Positions 16,495-25,611 of a stretch of DNA of 64,000 nucleotides are shown here, piece by piece; position 1 is the stretch's first letter, and each line of letters starts with the position of its first letter. The stretch lies in assembly GCF_900109945.1 (NCBI RefSeq), contig NZ_FOBX01000006.1, forward strand, positions 186,001 to 250,000. Direction: 5' to 3'. The notes below the pieces were generated by a model. It was not told the origin of the DNA, ran no database searches, and worked only from the letters and a program-made list of their open reading frames with translations. This DNA is from Bradyrhizobium sp. OK095 (lineage in GTDB: Bacteria > Pseudomonadota > Alphaproteobacteria > Rhizobiales > Xanthobacteraceae). The position numbers and the translations under genes are program-made.

Positions 16495-16527
16495 TGCGTC
16501 TCGCAGCGCTCGGTATCCCGGTAGTGC

Positions 16528-16562
16528 TTGACTCCGTTTTCATCTAGTCATCTATATGACTA
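16528..16562 (+). promoter_or_regulatory. GntR promoter with overlapping palindrome
   Basis: TTGACT (16528-16533) and the TATA-like stretch at 16551-16558 form a promoter-like pair. The perfect palindrome TAGTCAT-CTAT-ATGACTA (16545-16562) covers the -10 region and ends one base before the ATG at 16564. A GntR dimer there would shut off its own operon. The predicted transcript would begin at or near the A of the ATG. Confidence 0.65.
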
Positions 16563-16563
16563 T

Positions 16564-17295
16564 ATGAATTCAGCCCCACGCGACGAGCGCCTGCCACGCT
16601 ACCAGCTTCTGCGCGACGACCTCGCCGCGCGGATCAACCGCAATGAATGGCGGCCGGGCGAGCCGATCCCGTCGGAGGCCGAGCTTGGGGCGCATTACGG
16701 CGTTGCCATCGGCACCGTGCGCAAGGCGATCGACCAGCTCGTCAGCGACAATGTGCTGGAGCGGCAGCAGGGCCGCGGCACGTTCGTGCGCCGCGCGCGC
16801 TTCAATTCCTCGCTGTTCCGCTTCTTCCGTTTCCAGTCCGAGAGCGGCGAGCGGCGCGTGCCGCAGAGCCGTATCATCAGGCGCAAGAGCGTGCCTGCAA
16901 CATCCGCCGTCGCTTCGGCGCTGCGCATCCCGGTCGGCGAACCCGTGATCAGCCTGTCGCGCCTGCGCCTGATCGACGATGTGCCGCTGCTGGCGGAAGA
17001 AATCTGGCTCCAGCAATCGCGCTTCGCGAAAATCCTCGAGATCGACACCGCCGAATTCGGCGACCTGCTGTATCCGCTTTACGAGGAGCGCTGCGGCGAG
17101 GTCGTGGTTTCGGCCGAGGAAATATTGACGGTCGAGACCGCCAACGAGATGCAGGCGCGCCTGCTCAGGCTCGAAGCCCATGCCCCGCTGATCGTGATCG
17201 AGCGTCTTGCGCTCGACCTGGAGCGGCGGCCGATCGAATGGCGCCGCTCGCGCGGGCCGGCGGACCGCTTCCGCTACCACGCCGAGATCAGGTGA
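16564..17295 (+). CDS. GntR/HutC-type transcriptional regulator
   Basis: A 243-residue regulator: winged-helix domain (PRYQLLRDDLAARI ... PSEAELGAHYGVAIGTVRKAIDQLV ... GRGTFV) at about residues 10-75, then a UTRA ligand-binding domain. The UTRA fold binds small effectors such as sugars or organic acids. It precedes an MFS importer and an amidohydrolase, so it probably senses their substrate. The ATG at 16564 is chosen over the TTG at 16528, because the latter falls in the likely -35 element. Confidence 0.9.
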   Translation: MNSAPRDERLPRYQLLRDDLAARINRNEWRPGEPIPSEAELGAHYGVAIGTVRKAIDQLVSDNVLERQQGRGTFVRRARFNSSLFRFFRFQSESGERRVPQSRIIRRKSVPATSAVASALRIPVGEPVISLSRLRLIDDVPLLAEEIWLQQSRFAKILEIDTAEFGDLLYPLYEERCGEVVVSAEEILTVETANEMQARLLRLEAHAPLIVIERLALDLERRPIEWRRSRGPADRFRYHAEIR

Positions 17296-17345
17296 AGCGG
17301 CTCTTCAACGATACCAAGCAACAAACGCATACAGGGGTAGGAAAC

Positions 17346-18587
17346 ATGTCGAACTGGTACAGTGAAAGCTCGCCGCTGGAGCGGCGCACGTTCTGGGCAA
17401 GCTTTGGTGGCTGGGCGCTGGATGCGCTCGACGTCCAGATGTTCGGCCTCGCGATCCCTGCGCTGATCGCAGCGTTCGGCATCAGCAAGGCGGATGCCGG
17501 CCTGCTCGGCTCGGTCACGCTGTTCTTTGGCGCGTTCGGTGGCTGGATCGGCGGCGCGCTCGGCGATCGCTATGGCCGCGTCAAGGCGCTCCAGATCACG
17601 GTGGCCACCTTTGCGCTCGCGACCTTCGCCTCTGCGTTCGCGATGACTTACACCCAGCTCCTCGTGCTCAAGGCGATCCAGGGCCTCGGCTTCGGCGCCG
17701 AATGGGCCTGCGGCGCGGTGCTGATGGCCGAGATCATCCGCGCCGAACATCGCGGCAAGGCGCTCGGCACGGTGCAGAGCGCCTGGGCCGTCGGCTGGGG
17801 CGCAGCCGTGCTGCTCTCGGCGCTGGTCTTCACCTATGCGCCGGCCGACATCGCCTGGCGGCTGCTGTTCGCACTCGGGTTGTTGCCCGCGCTCCTCATC
17901 ATTTTCATCCGCCGCGGCTTGAAGGAGCCGCCGCGCGCTGTGGCAGCCGAGAAGACCCCGTTCTTCGCCACGCTCTCGGGCATCTTCCATCGCGATGTGC
18001 TGCGCGCCACCCTGATCGGCGGCCTGTTCGGCATCGGCGCGCATGGCGGCTACGCCGCACTCACCACCTTCCTGCCGACTTATTTGCGCGAGGTGCGGCA
18101 TCTCTCGGTGCTGGGCTCCAGCGGCTACCTCGCCGTGATCATCGTCGCCTTCTTCTGCGGCTGCGTTGCGAGCGGTATCGTCAGCGACCGTATCGGACGG
18201 CGCGCCAATGTCGCCTTGTTCGCCAGTGCCTGCATCGTCACCGTCCTGATTTATATTTTTGCGCCGCTGACCAATGGCGAGATGCTGCTGCTCGGCTTTC
18301 CGCTCGGCTTCTTCTCCGCCGGCATTCCGGCCAGCATGGCGGCGTTGTTCAGCGAGCTCTATCCCGCCGGCGTGCGCGGCACCGGTGTCGGCTTCTGCTA
18401 CAATTTCGGCCGTATCGTCTCCGCCGCGTTCCCGTTCCTGGTTGGCTATCTCAGCGACCATATCGGGCTCGGGCCCGCGATCGGCATCGATGCGGCCTTT
18501 GCCTATTCGCTGGTGCTGATCGCTGTGGTGTTGTTGCCCGAAACCCGCGGCAAGGTCTTTGAACAGACCGCAGCGACGCGCGCCTGA
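17346..18587 (+). CDS. MFS importer, aromatic/organic acid type
   Basis: A 413-residue transporter with 12 predicted helices. The loop 2-3 motif GGWIGGALGDRYGRVKAL and the opening FGGWALDALDVQMFGLAIPAL resemble the acid:H+ symporters (sugar/aromatic acid group). It lies 50 bases after the GntR gene and 22 bases before the amidohydrolase gene, so the three probably act together: sense, import and hydrolyse an organic acid or lactone. The ATG at 17346 follows a GTAGGAAAC ribosome site. Confidence 0.92.
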   Translation: MSNWYSESSPLERRTFWASFGGWALDALDVQMFGLAIPALIAAFGISKADAGLLGSVTLFFGAFGGWIGGALGDRYGRVKALQITVATFALATFASAFAMTYTQLLVLKAIQGLGFGAEWACGAVLMAEIIRAEHRGKALGTVQSAWAVGWGAAVLLSALVFTYAPADIAWRLLFALGLLPALLIIFIRRGLKEPPRAVAAEKTPFFATLSGIFHRDVLRATLIGGLFGIGAHGGYAALTTFLPTYLREVRHLSVLGSSGYLAVIIVAFFCGCVASGIVSDRIGRRANVALFASACIVTVLIYIFAPLTNGEMLLLGFPLGFFSAGIPASMAALFSELYPAGVRGTGVGFCYNFGRIVSAAFPFLVGYLSDHIGLGPAIGIDAAFAYSLVLIAVVLLPETRGKVFEQTAATRA

Positions 18588-18609
18588 GGCGGGATGGGGA
18601 GACGTCACC

Positions 18610-19503
18610 ATGACATTCGTCCCGCGCGGCCTCACGCGCCGCCAGTTTGGCGCGGGTCTCGCGTCGCTCGTGATGGCGACCGCGACCACAGCCAGGAGTG
18701 AGGCGGCCTTGCCTGTTATCGACACCCACGCCCATGTCTTTCACCGCGGCCTCAAGCTCGCGCCGGGCCGGCGCTATGCGCCCGACTATGATGCGCCGCT
18801 GGCGCTCTATCTCGAGCAGCTCGACCGCAACGGCATGACCAACGGCGTGCTGGTGCAGCCGAGCTTCCTCGGCACGGATAATTCGTACCTGGTCGATTGT
18901 TTGAAGACAGCCGGGACACGGCTGCGCGGCATCGCCGTGGTCGATCTCGCCGTGTCCGCGGACGAGCTGCGCACGCTCGACCGCGCCGGGGTGGTCGGCA
19001 TCCGTCTCAATCTCGTCGGTCAGCCTTTGCCCGATCTCGGCGCCGCAGAATGGAAGGCGCTGCTCGGAAACGTAAAGGCTCTCAGTTGGCAGGTCGAGAT
19101 CCAGCGTAACGCCTCCGATCTCGCCGTGCTCGTGCCACAGCTGCTCGATCACGGCGTGATCGTCGTGCTCGATCACTACACGCTGCCGGATCCAAAGCTC
19201 GGTGTTACCGATCCCGGCTTTCAGTCCGTGATGAAGCTCGGCGCGGCGAAGAACGTCTGGGTCAAGATCTCCGCGCCATATCGCAACGGTGCTGCCGGCG
19301 AAGATTTTGCGAAGGCGGCTTATCCGCTGTTGCGCAACGCCTACGGTCTCGACCGGCTGCTGTGGGGTAGCGACTGGCCGCACACGCAGTTCGAGGCCAC
19401 GCAGAGCTATGAGAAGAACCGGCAATTCCTCGACGGGCTGATCGCCGATCCGGGCGAGCGGGCGCAGGTGTTGGCATCGCCGAAGCAGCTCTTCCGCTTC
19501 TGA
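18610..19503 (+). CDS. Tat-exported amidohydrolase (lactonase-like)
   Basis: A 297-residue Amidohydrolase_2 protein. The N-terminus has a twin-arginine signal (TRRQFGAGLASLVMA). Catalytic metal motifs are DTHAHVF (HxH), LDHYTLPD and WGSDWPH, the pattern of pyrone-dicarboxylate lactonase and 4-sulfomuconolactonase relatives. It would hydrolyse a lactone or similar ester in the periplasm, which is unusual for this family. The ATG at 18610 follows GGGGAG; the frame also opens upstream but overlaps the MFS gene. It is co-directional with GntR, MFS and PhzF genes. Confidence 0.88.
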   Translation: MTFVPRGLTRRQFGAGLASLVMATATTARSEAALPVIDTHAHVFHRGLKLAPGRRYAPDYDAPLALYLEQLDRNGMTNGVLVQPSFLGTDNSYLVDCLKTAGTRLRGIAVVDLAVSADELRTLDRAGVVGIRLNLVGQPLPDLGAAEWKALLGNVKALSWQVEIQRNASDLAVLVPQLLDHGVIVVLDHYTLPDPKLGVTDPGFQSVMKLGAAKNVWVKISAPYRNGAAGEDFAKAAYPLLRNAYGLDRLLWGSDWPHTQFEATQSYEKNRQFLDGLIADPGERAQVLASPKQLFRF

Positions 19504-19626
19504 TACGCCGTCCGCGATTGCTCCGATTGCACTCAATTTTGGGGCATGACGGACGATGTCGCCGGCTTGTAGAGTGCTGCGCGAATGCAGCCGATCGCGG
19601 CTGCGATTTGCGTGGGGGAATTCAAG

Positions 19627-20541
19627 ATGCAGCGCCGCTACATCACCGTCGACGTGTTCACCGACCGCGCTTTCGGCGGCAACCAGCTCGCCGTGGTGCT
19701 CGATGCCGGCGGACTCACGACCGCGCAGATGCAGGCGATCGCGACCGAGTTCAACTATTCCGAGACCACCTTCGTGCTGCCGCCGCGCGACAAGGCCAAT
19801 GACGCCGAGGTGCGCATCTTCACGCCGGTGAGGGAGCTTCCCTTCGCCGGCCATCCCAATGTCGGCACCGCCTTCGTGTTGGCGAGCCTCGCGAAGGAGC
19901 CGAAGCCGCGCTTCCTGTTCGAGGAGAAAGCGGGCCTCGTGCCGGTCGACATCTTCCGGGAGCAGGGAAGGGTGATCAGCACCGAGCTGACGGCGCCGCA
20001 GCCGCTGTCGAAGCTGGCGCAGCTTCCCGCCGAGGACGTCGCGGCCTGCATCTCTTTGACTGCTGCCGACATCAAGACCGATCGCCATTTGCCGCAGGTC
20101 GTCAGCGTCGGGACGCCGTTTCTGGTGGCGGAGCTGCATTCGCGCGATGCGCTCAAGCGGGCGAGCCCTGACGCGGCGGCCTTCGGCAGGGTATTGCCGC
20201 GCGACGGCGCCTTCTCGGTGTGGTTCTACACGCGTGACATATCCGCGTCGGAGGCGTCTTGCGACCGGCAGGCGCGGATGTTCATGCGCGGCACCGGTGG
20301 TTTTGCCGAAGACCCCGCGACCGGCAGCGCCACGGTCGCCGCCGTTTCACTGTTCGCCGATCTCGATCCGACGCGCGACGGCGAGTTGAAGCTCACGGTC
20401 GGCCAGGGCTTTGACATGGGCCGGCCGAGCATTCTGCGGACCCGTGTGCGCAAGCAGGATGGCAAGATCGTCTCGGCCCATGTCGGCGGCAGCTGCGTGC
20501 AGATGATGGAAGGGACGTTCAAGCTGGCGGGGGAGGGATGA
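19627..20541 (+). CDS. PhzF-family isomerase
   Basis: A 304-residue protein with the two-lobed PhzF/diaminopimelate epimerase fold. Family marks are YITVDVFTDRAFGGNQLAVV, the catalytic Glu in FNYSETTFV, the FAGHPNVGTAF segment, and DPATGSATVA in lobe two. PhzF acts on a phenazine precursor, but most family members have unknown substrates and no other phenazine gene is present. A GGGGGAA ribosome site supports the ATG at 19627. It is 123 bases after the amidohydrolase gene and could belong to that operon. Confidence 0.9.
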   Translation: MQRRYITVDVFTDRAFGGNQLAVVLDAGGLTTAQMQAIATEFNYSETTFVLPPRDKANDAEVRIFTPVRELPFAGHPNVGTAFVLASLAKEPKPRFLFEEKAGLVPVDIFREQGRVISTELTAPQPLSKLAQLPAEDVAACISLTAADIKTDRHLPQVVSVGTPFLVAELHSRDALKRASPDAAAFGRVLPRDGAFSVWFYTRDISASEASCDRQARMFMRGTGGFAEDPATGSATVAAVSLFADLDPTRDGELKLTVGQGFDMGRPSILRTRVRKQDGKIVSAHVGGSCVQMMEGTFKLAGEG

Positions 20542-20553
20542 GCTCTCTCCGTT

Positions 20554-20594
20554 CGTCATCCTGGGCTCGCGCTATGCGCGCCCCGGAATGACGG
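20554..20594. repeat. Single palindromic repeat, same family as the GIY-YIG flanks
   Basis: CGTCATCCTGGGCTCGCGC and CGCGCCCCGGAATGACGG are mirror arms around TATG. The sequence corresponds to the core of the 52-base repeats at 44972 and 45328 but lacks their GTGGTTATGGATT end. It lies between the convergent PhzF and DUF488 genes. Confidence 0.8.
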
Positions 20595-20600
20595 CTATAG

Positions 20601-21062
20601 CTACACCTGCCGTCCCGCCAAATTTTTCACCGCAACCCCGTCGCGCTCCTCGATGATCTCCGCGATCATCTGGCGGTGACAGTGCGTATGGTCGCGCTCG
20701 TAGCAGAGCAGGCACACCGGGCCGGCCTTCATCACCAGCGCCGAGAGCTCGTCCATCTCTTCCCGCGCCTGCGGGGTCTTCAGGTGCTTCGAATAGATCT
20801 TCTCCAGCACATCGTATTGCCCGCTACGTGCGGCGAGGCGGCCTTCCCTGGGCGTCCCGAGTGCGGCGAGATGGACGTAAGCGATACCGCGTTCATCGAG
20901 CCCTGCGGCAAGCTGCTTCTTGGAAAAGCCCGGCCGGCGCGATGATGTCACCGCACGCACGTCGACCACGAGCTTGACGCCGGCCTCTTGCAGCTCGTCC
21001 AGCACCGCCTTGGGCGGCGTCTGCTCATAGCCGATGGTGAAGAGCTTCTTTGCCTTTGCCAT
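20601..21062 (-). CDS. DUF488 family protein
   Basis: A 153-residue protein: FTIGYEQTPPKAVLDELQEAGV at the start, VDVRAVTSSRRPGF in the middle, and CYERDHTHCHRQMIAEII near the end, the last with the conserved His-Cys-His-Arg of the family. Function is unknown; a nucleic-acid or nuclease role has been suggested by context elsewhere. It lies nine bases after the DUF72 gene, a common pairing. Confidence 0.9.
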   Translation of the reverse strand: MAKAKKLFTIGYEQTPPKAVLDELQEAGVKLVVDVRAVTSSRRPGFSKKQLAAGLDERGIAYVHLAALGTPREGRLAARSGQYDVLEKIYSKHLKTPQAREEMDELSALVMKAGPVCLLCYERDHTHCHRQMIAEIIEERDGVAVKNLAGRQV

Positions 21063-21071
21063 CAGCCATCC

Positions 21072-21908
21072 TCAGCTCACCCGCGCGATCAGTTCCATGG
21101 CGCCGTGCGGCGCGCGCACCTTGCCCTCGTGAATGACATAGGCGAACACGTCGCGCGGCTCTTTCTTCGGTTTTGTCGTCTCAACCTTCGGCAGATCGTC
21201 GGGTTCGCCGCCCTCGGCCCAGGCCTGAAAGCGCCCGGCCCAGGCGTCCAGCTGCTTCGGCGGATAGCAGGTCTTGATCTCGTCATTGCCCTTCTGAAGA
21301 CGGGCATAGACGAAGTCGCTCGCGACGTCGGCGATGGCGGGATATTTGCCGTGCTCGGCGAACACGACGGGCGTCTCGAATTCGCGGATCAGCGCGATGA
21401 AATCGGGCGTACAGAAACTGTCGTGGCGAACCTCGACGACATGGCGCAGCGCGCGCCCGTCGAGCTTGCGCGGCAACAGCTCGAGGAACTTGCCGAAATC
21501 GGCACCGTCGAACTTCTTGGTCGGCGCGAACTGCCACAGCACCGGCCCGAGATGGTCACCGAGCTCCAGCACGCCGGAATCATAGAACCGCTTGACGGAG
21601 TCGCCGGCCTCGGCGAGCACCTTGCGGTTGGTGGCGAAGCGCGGCCCCTTCAGCGAGAACACGAAACCATCAGGTACTTCGCCCGCCCATTTGCGAAAGC
21701 TCTCCGGCTTCTGCGAGCCGTAATAGGTGCCGTTGATCTCGATCGAGGTCAGCTTGGAGGCCGCGTAGGACAGCTCCTTCGCCTGCGTGAGTTTCTCCGG
21801 GTAGAACACGCCGCGCCAGGGCTCAAAAGTCCAGCCGCCGATGCCGATGAAGATGTTGCCTGATTTTTTGGACGCGGTTTTTGCTTTGGCCACGGGAGGA
21901 TCTCGCAT
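21072..21908 (-). CDS. DUF72 family protein
   Basis: A 278-residue TIM-barrel-like protein: IFIGIGGWTFEPWRGVFYP, the central SIEINGTYYG and VFSLKGPRFATN, and a segment on VEVRHDSFC match the DUF72 pattern. The biochemical role is unknown. A Lys- and Ala-rich stretch of about 15 residues precedes the domain, so the real start could be slightly inside the frame. It leads a two-gene operon with DUF488. Confidence 0.9.
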   Translation of the reverse strand: MRDPPVAKAKTASKKSGNIFIGIGGWTFEPWRGVFYPEKLTQAKELSYAASKLTSIEINGTYYGSQKPESFRKWAGEVPDGFVFSLKGPRFATNRKVLAEAGDSVKRFYDSGVLELGDHLGPVLWQFAPTKKFDGADFGKFLELLPRKLDGRALRHVVEVRHDSFCTPDFIALIREFETPVVFAEHGKYPAIADVASDFVYARLQKGNDEIKTCYPPKQLDAWAGRFQAWAEGGEPDDLPKVETTKPKKEPRDVFAYVIHEGKVRAPHGAMELIARVS

Positions 21909-22006
21909 CGACGGGGAGGGACCTCATCCTAATCAAACCAGATGTGATTGGCCAGTTGGCGCGTCCGGTCTAAGCTTGCAACATACCCGCGCAAAGGAGA
22001 ACAAGA

Positions 22007-22402
22007 ATGCGGATGCTGACGGTGGGAGCGGCGCTCGTGATGATGACATCTGCTGCCATGATGTCTTCAGCCATGATAACTCCAGCAATGGCCGATGACG
22101 ACGATGCCAAGGGTGCGCAGAAGCTCGCCATGCAGGGCCGCGACGATTATTGGCATTGCCTGGCACGGGAATATTCGCGCGACTCCAATCAGGGCATGTC
22201 GGAACAGGATTTCGGTCGCTCGGTCGCGGGGGCCTGTCCGTCGGAGCGGCAATATTACCGGGTGGCGTTGCTCGACTATCTCACCACGCAATATCCGACC
22301 ATCGAAGGCGGCGCTCATCTCGCTACCGCGAACAGGGCCGTGGAAGCAGCGCAAAAGGACATCGTGACGGCCTTCGTCAAGCACCGGCCGCCGCAGAAAT
22401 AG
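22007..22402 (+). CDS. Small secreted protein, unknown
   Basis: A 131-residue protein with a methionine-rich signal peptide (about residues 1-29, cleavage at AMA-D), an acidic DDDDA mature start and a helical body with two cysteines (WHCLARE and GACPSE). AAAGGAGAACAAGA precedes the ATG at 22007, so expression is well supported. I recognise no named family; similar short periplasmic proteins are common in Bradyrhizobium. It is not in an obvious operon. Confidence 0.7.
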   Translation: MRMLTVGAALVMMTSAAMMSSAMITPAMADDDDAKGAQKLAMQGRDDYWHCLAREYSRDSNQGMSEQDFGRSVAGACPSERQYYRVALLDYLTTQYPTIEGGAHLATANRAVEAAQKDIVTAFVKHRPPQK

Positions 22403-22490
22403 CCCCAAAGAGGTTGCGGTCCCGTGGCCCTTCCGGCCCCGCGTTCATCCGTGGTATCACTGGTCCCATCTGAAATGGGGATGGGTTTCC

Positions 22491-22691
22491 ATGTCGTCTG
22501 AGTCGGTGGGTGGCATTCTGGGCGCGATCGTCGCGGCGGTCGTGCTTGCGGCCGCCGTCGTCCTCGGGCCGATCGGCCAGTACGGCAAGCCGCCCAGGCC
22601 GGTAAAGGTTGAGCCAGCCCCGGCTACGGCGCCCGCAGCCCCCGCCGCGCCCGCACCGCGGGGGCCTGTGATCAAGGAAGTCCCGAACTAA
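22491..22691 (+). CDS. Small membrane protein with Pro/Ala tail
   Basis: A 66-residue protein: one transmembrane helix at about residues 8-29 (GGILGAIVAAVVLAAAVVLG), then a tail rich in Pro, Ala and Val. The likely topology is a single-span anchor with a flexible extension, as in periplasmic spacer segments. No family is recognised. It follows the secreted-protein gene by 88 bases. Confidence 0.6.
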   Translation: MSSESVGGILGAIVAAVVLAAAVVLGPIGQYGKPPRPVKVEPAPATAPAAPAAPAPRGPVIKEVPN

Positions 22692-22948
22692 TCCTGAAAA
22701 GGCTGCTTTCGCCCCCTTGAAAAGCGGTTTTGCCGTCCCCATTTAGCTTTTAACGGCGACGTTGAGCGAAAACTCCGGCGCTGGAACGACCTTGGAATAG
22801 CTTGGCCTGCGCCGGATGTACGCGCGGTCCGCCGTTCCGGGGTCGTTGGCATTTTGGGACCTCTTTTTGGGCCCGCTCCCCAGAGAAAACCCCGGCTCTT
22901 AGCTCAAGAACTTGGCAGCGCAGGACGCGGCGGATATACGCTGCCGTC

Positions 22949-24094
22949 ATGAATGAAGCGATCAGACCGGGCACCGAAAACCCACCGCAGGCCCCGCAGG
23001 CGGGTTCACCGGCGCCGCAATTGTCGGTCGTCGTCCCGACCTTCAACGAGCGGGACAACGTCACGGTGCTGTACCGGCGGCTGGAGGCTGTCCTCACAGG
23101 GATCGCTTGGGAGGTCGTGTTCGTCGACGACAATTCGCCCGACGGCACCTGGGACGTCGTGCGCGCGCTGGCCCAGCGCGACAACAGGGTGCGCTGTGTC
23201 CGCCGCATCGGCCGACGCGGCCTGTCGGGGGCCTGCATCGAGGGCATCCTTGCCTCGAGCGCGCCCTATGCGGCCGTGATCGACGCCGACCTCCAGCACG
23301 ACGAGACGCAGCTGCCGAAGATGCTGTCGCTGCTCGCGAGCGGGCAGGCCGAGCTCGTGGTCGGCAGCCGCTACATCGAAGGCTACAAGACCGAAGGTTT
23401 CAACAAGCAGCGTGCCGGCGCCAGTGCGCTCGCGACCGAGTTCGCCAGGAAGATGCTGCGGGTCGAGATCGCCGATCCCATGAGCGGCTTCTTCATGGTT
23501 CGTCGTGACCGGTTCGAGGAATTGGCGCCGAAACTGTCGGTGCATGGCTTCAAGATCCTTCTCGACCTCGTTGCGAGCGCGGATGGCAATTTGCGCGCCG
23601 TCGAGATCCCCTACACGTTTGGCGCCCGCCAGCATGGCGAGAGCAAGCTCGACTCTATGGTCGCGCTGGATTTTATCGGGCTGGTGCTGGCGAAGTTCAC
23701 CAACGATGCCGTCTCGCTGCGTTTCGTCCTGTTCGCGATGGTCGGCGGCATCGGCCTCGTGGTGCATCTCACCACGCTGTTCGTCGCCCTTCAGATCTTC
23801 AAGGCGCCGTTCGCGGAGGCGCAGGCTGCCGGCGCTGTCGTCGCCATGACCGGCAACTTCATCCTCAATAACTTCCTCACCTATCGCGACCAGCGGCTGA
23901 AGGGTTTTGGGCTGCTGCGCGGCCTGATCGCGTTCTACATCGTGTGCAGCGTCGGCCTGCTCGCCAATGTCGGCGTCGCCTTCTCGGTCTATGATCAGGA
24001 GCCGATCTGGTGGCTGGCCGGCATGGCCGGTGCGCTGATGGGCGTGGTGTGGAACTACGCGATGTCCGGACTGTTCGTCTGGCGCAAGAAATAG
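22949..24094 (+). CDS. GT2 glycosyltransferase fused to GtrA membrane domain
   Basis: A 381-residue fusion. Residues about 25-250 are a GT2 domain like polyprenyl-phosphate mannose synthase (LSVVVPTFNERDNV, DADLQHDE, DPMSGFFMVRRD); the last 130 residues are a four-helix GtrA domain. It would load a sugar on a lipid carrier and flip it across the membrane for the next gene's enzyme. The ATG at 22949 starts just before the domain; the frame is open upstream to 22802 without homology. In Bradyrhizobium a mannosyl or galacturonosyl lipid A modification would fit, as inference. Confidence 0.92.
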   Translation: MNEAIRPGTENPPQAPQAGSPAPQLSVVVPTFNERDNVTVLYRRLEAVLTGIAWEVVFVDDNSPDGTWDVVRALAQRDNRVRCVRRIGRRGLSGACIEGILASSAPYAAVIDADLQHDETQLPKMLSLLASGQAELVVGSRYIEGYKTEGFNKQRAGASALATEFARKMLRVEIADPMSGFFMVRRDRFEELAPKLSVHGFKILLDLVASADGNLRAVEIPYTFGARQHGESKLDSMVALDFIGLVLAKFTNDAVSLRFVLFAMVGGIGLVVHLTTLFVALQIFKAPFAEAQAAGAVVAMTGNFILNNFLTYRDQRLKGFGLLRGLIAFYIVCSVGLLANVGVAFSVYDQEPIWWLAGMAGALMGVVWNYAMSGLFVWRKK

Positions 24095-24101
24095 CCGCAG
24101 G

Positions 24102-25607
24102 ATGGGCGGGGCTGACGCGCGGATCGTCCGCAATACCGCGCTGGTGATCCTCGCGCTGGTGGCCCTGCGGCTCGTCGCGGCCGCGTTCACGCCTGTTACC
24201 TTCGACGAAGCCTATTACTGGATGTGGTCGAAGAACCTCGCCGGTGGCTATTACGACCACCCGCCGATGGTCGCCTACGTCATCCGCGCCGGGACCATGA
24301 TCGCGGGCGACACCGAGCTCGGCGTCCGCCTGGTCTCGATCCTGCTCGCGCTGCCGATGAGCTACGCAATCTATCGCTCCGCCGCGGTCCTGTTCGGCGG
24401 CGCGCGGGTGGCCGCGACCAGCGCCATCCTGCTCAACGTGACCATGATGGCCTCGGTCGGCACGCTGATCGTGACGCCCGATGCGCCGCTGCTGGTTGCC
24501 TCCAGCTTCGTGCTGTTCTTCCTCGCCAAGGTGCTGGAGACCGGCCGCGGGGTCTGGTGGATCGCGGTCGGCGCAGCCGTCGGCGCGGCGCTGCTGTCGA
24601 AATACACCGCGATGTTCTTTGGCCCTGCGATCCTGATCTGGCTTGCGGCTGTGCCCAAGCTGCGGCGCTGGTTCCTCTCGCCCTGGCCCTATCTCGGCGG
24701 CCTTGTTGCGCTGGCGCTGTTCTCGCCGGTGATCCTCTGGAACGCGGATCATCAATGGGTCTCGTTCGCAAAGCAGCTCGGTCGCGCCAAGATCGAGGAT
24801 TTCCGTCCCGCTTTCATCGCCGAACTGATCCCGACCCAGATCGTCTTCGCAACGCCGCTGGTCTTCATCCTCGGCGCGATGGGCCTGCATGCGCTGACCT
24901 GGCGCCGGGCCGGCGCGCTGGCCTCGCGCGTGCTGATCGAGACGATGTTCTGGACCATCGTCGCCTATTTCGTCTGGCATTCGCTGCATGCCCGCGTCGA
25001 GGCCAACTGGTTCGCGCCGGTCTATCCGCCCTTCGTGGTCGCGGCTGCGGCCGCCGCCAATCTCGTGCAGTGGAAGCCGCGCGCGCGACGCCTGGTGGAC
25101 TTTTGCCTGCGCTGGGCTGCACCCGCCGGCATCGTGATGTTTGCCGCGCTGATCGTGCAGGCCAATACCGGCTGGCTGTCCGGCTATCGCCGCGACGCGA
25201 CCGTGCGCAGCGTCGGCGTCGGCTGGCGCGAGCTCGCCGCGGAAATCGAAGCCGTCCGCGCGCGCAATGGCGCGACCTGCGTGCTGGCGCCGGATTATGG
25301 CACCACGGGCTGGCTTGCCTTCTATCTGCCGCGCGGCTCTTGCGTGGTGCAGCAAAACCAGCGCATCCGCTGGGTCAACATGCCCGAGCCCGATCCGAAG
25401 TTGCTGTCGGGGAAGCTGATCTATGTCGACGAGTTGCGCCCCGACGGCCATCCCGCCGTCCACGACCTCTTCGCGAAGGTGACGCAGGTCGCGCAATTGC
25501 AGCGCAAGCGCGGGCCGCTCGTCGTCGAAACCTACGGCATCGATCTGCTGGAAGGCGCCAAGGGTGACGTACTCGACCGTTCACCGCCGCCTGAACTCCA
25601 GCCTTGA
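24102..25607 (+). CDS. GT39/ArnT-like membrane glycosyltransferase
   Basis: A 501-residue inner-membrane protein with about ten helices. The first periplasmic loop carries FDEAYYWMWSKNL and YYDHPPMV, the acidic catalytic motif and substrate loop of PMT/ArnT enzymes, which move a sugar from a polyprenyl phosphate donor to lipid A or another acceptor. It begins seven bases after the GT2-GtrA gene, so the pair forms a donor-maker/transferase unit. The acceptor is unknown. Confidence 0.92.
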   Translation: MGGADARIVRNTALVILALVALRLVAAAFTPVTFDEAYYWMWSKNLAGGYYDHPPMVAYVIRAGTMIAGDTELGVRLVSILLALPMSYAIYRSAAVLFGGARVAATSAILLNVTMMASVGTLIVTPDAPLLVASSFVLFFLAKVLETGRGVWWIAVGAAVGAALLSKYTAMFFGPAILIWLAAVPKLRRWFLSPWPYLGGLVALALFSPVILWNADHQWVSFAKQLGRAKIEDFRPAFIAELIPTQIVFATPLVFILGAMGLHALTWRRAGALASRVLIETMFWTIVAYFVWHSLHARVEANWFAPVYPPFVVAAAAAANLVQWKPRARRLVDFCLRWAAPAGIVMFAALIVQANTGWLSGYRRDATVRSVGVGWRELAAEIEAVRARNGATCVLAPDYGTTGWLAFYLPRGSCVVQQNQRIRWVNMPEPDPKLLSGKLIYVDELRPDGHPAVHDLFAKVTQVAQLQRKRGPLVVETYGIDLLEGAKGDVLDRSPPPELQP

Positions 25608-25611
25608 GTTT

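Noticed and set aside
18451..20139. A 562-codon minus-strand frame opposite the amidohydrolase and PhzF genes
   Set aside because: Same shadow composition; spans two well-supported plus-strand genes and the gap between them.
23877..25496. A 539-codon minus-strand frame opposite the ArnT-like gene
   Set aside because: Antisense shadow with biased Arg/His/Asp content and no domain.
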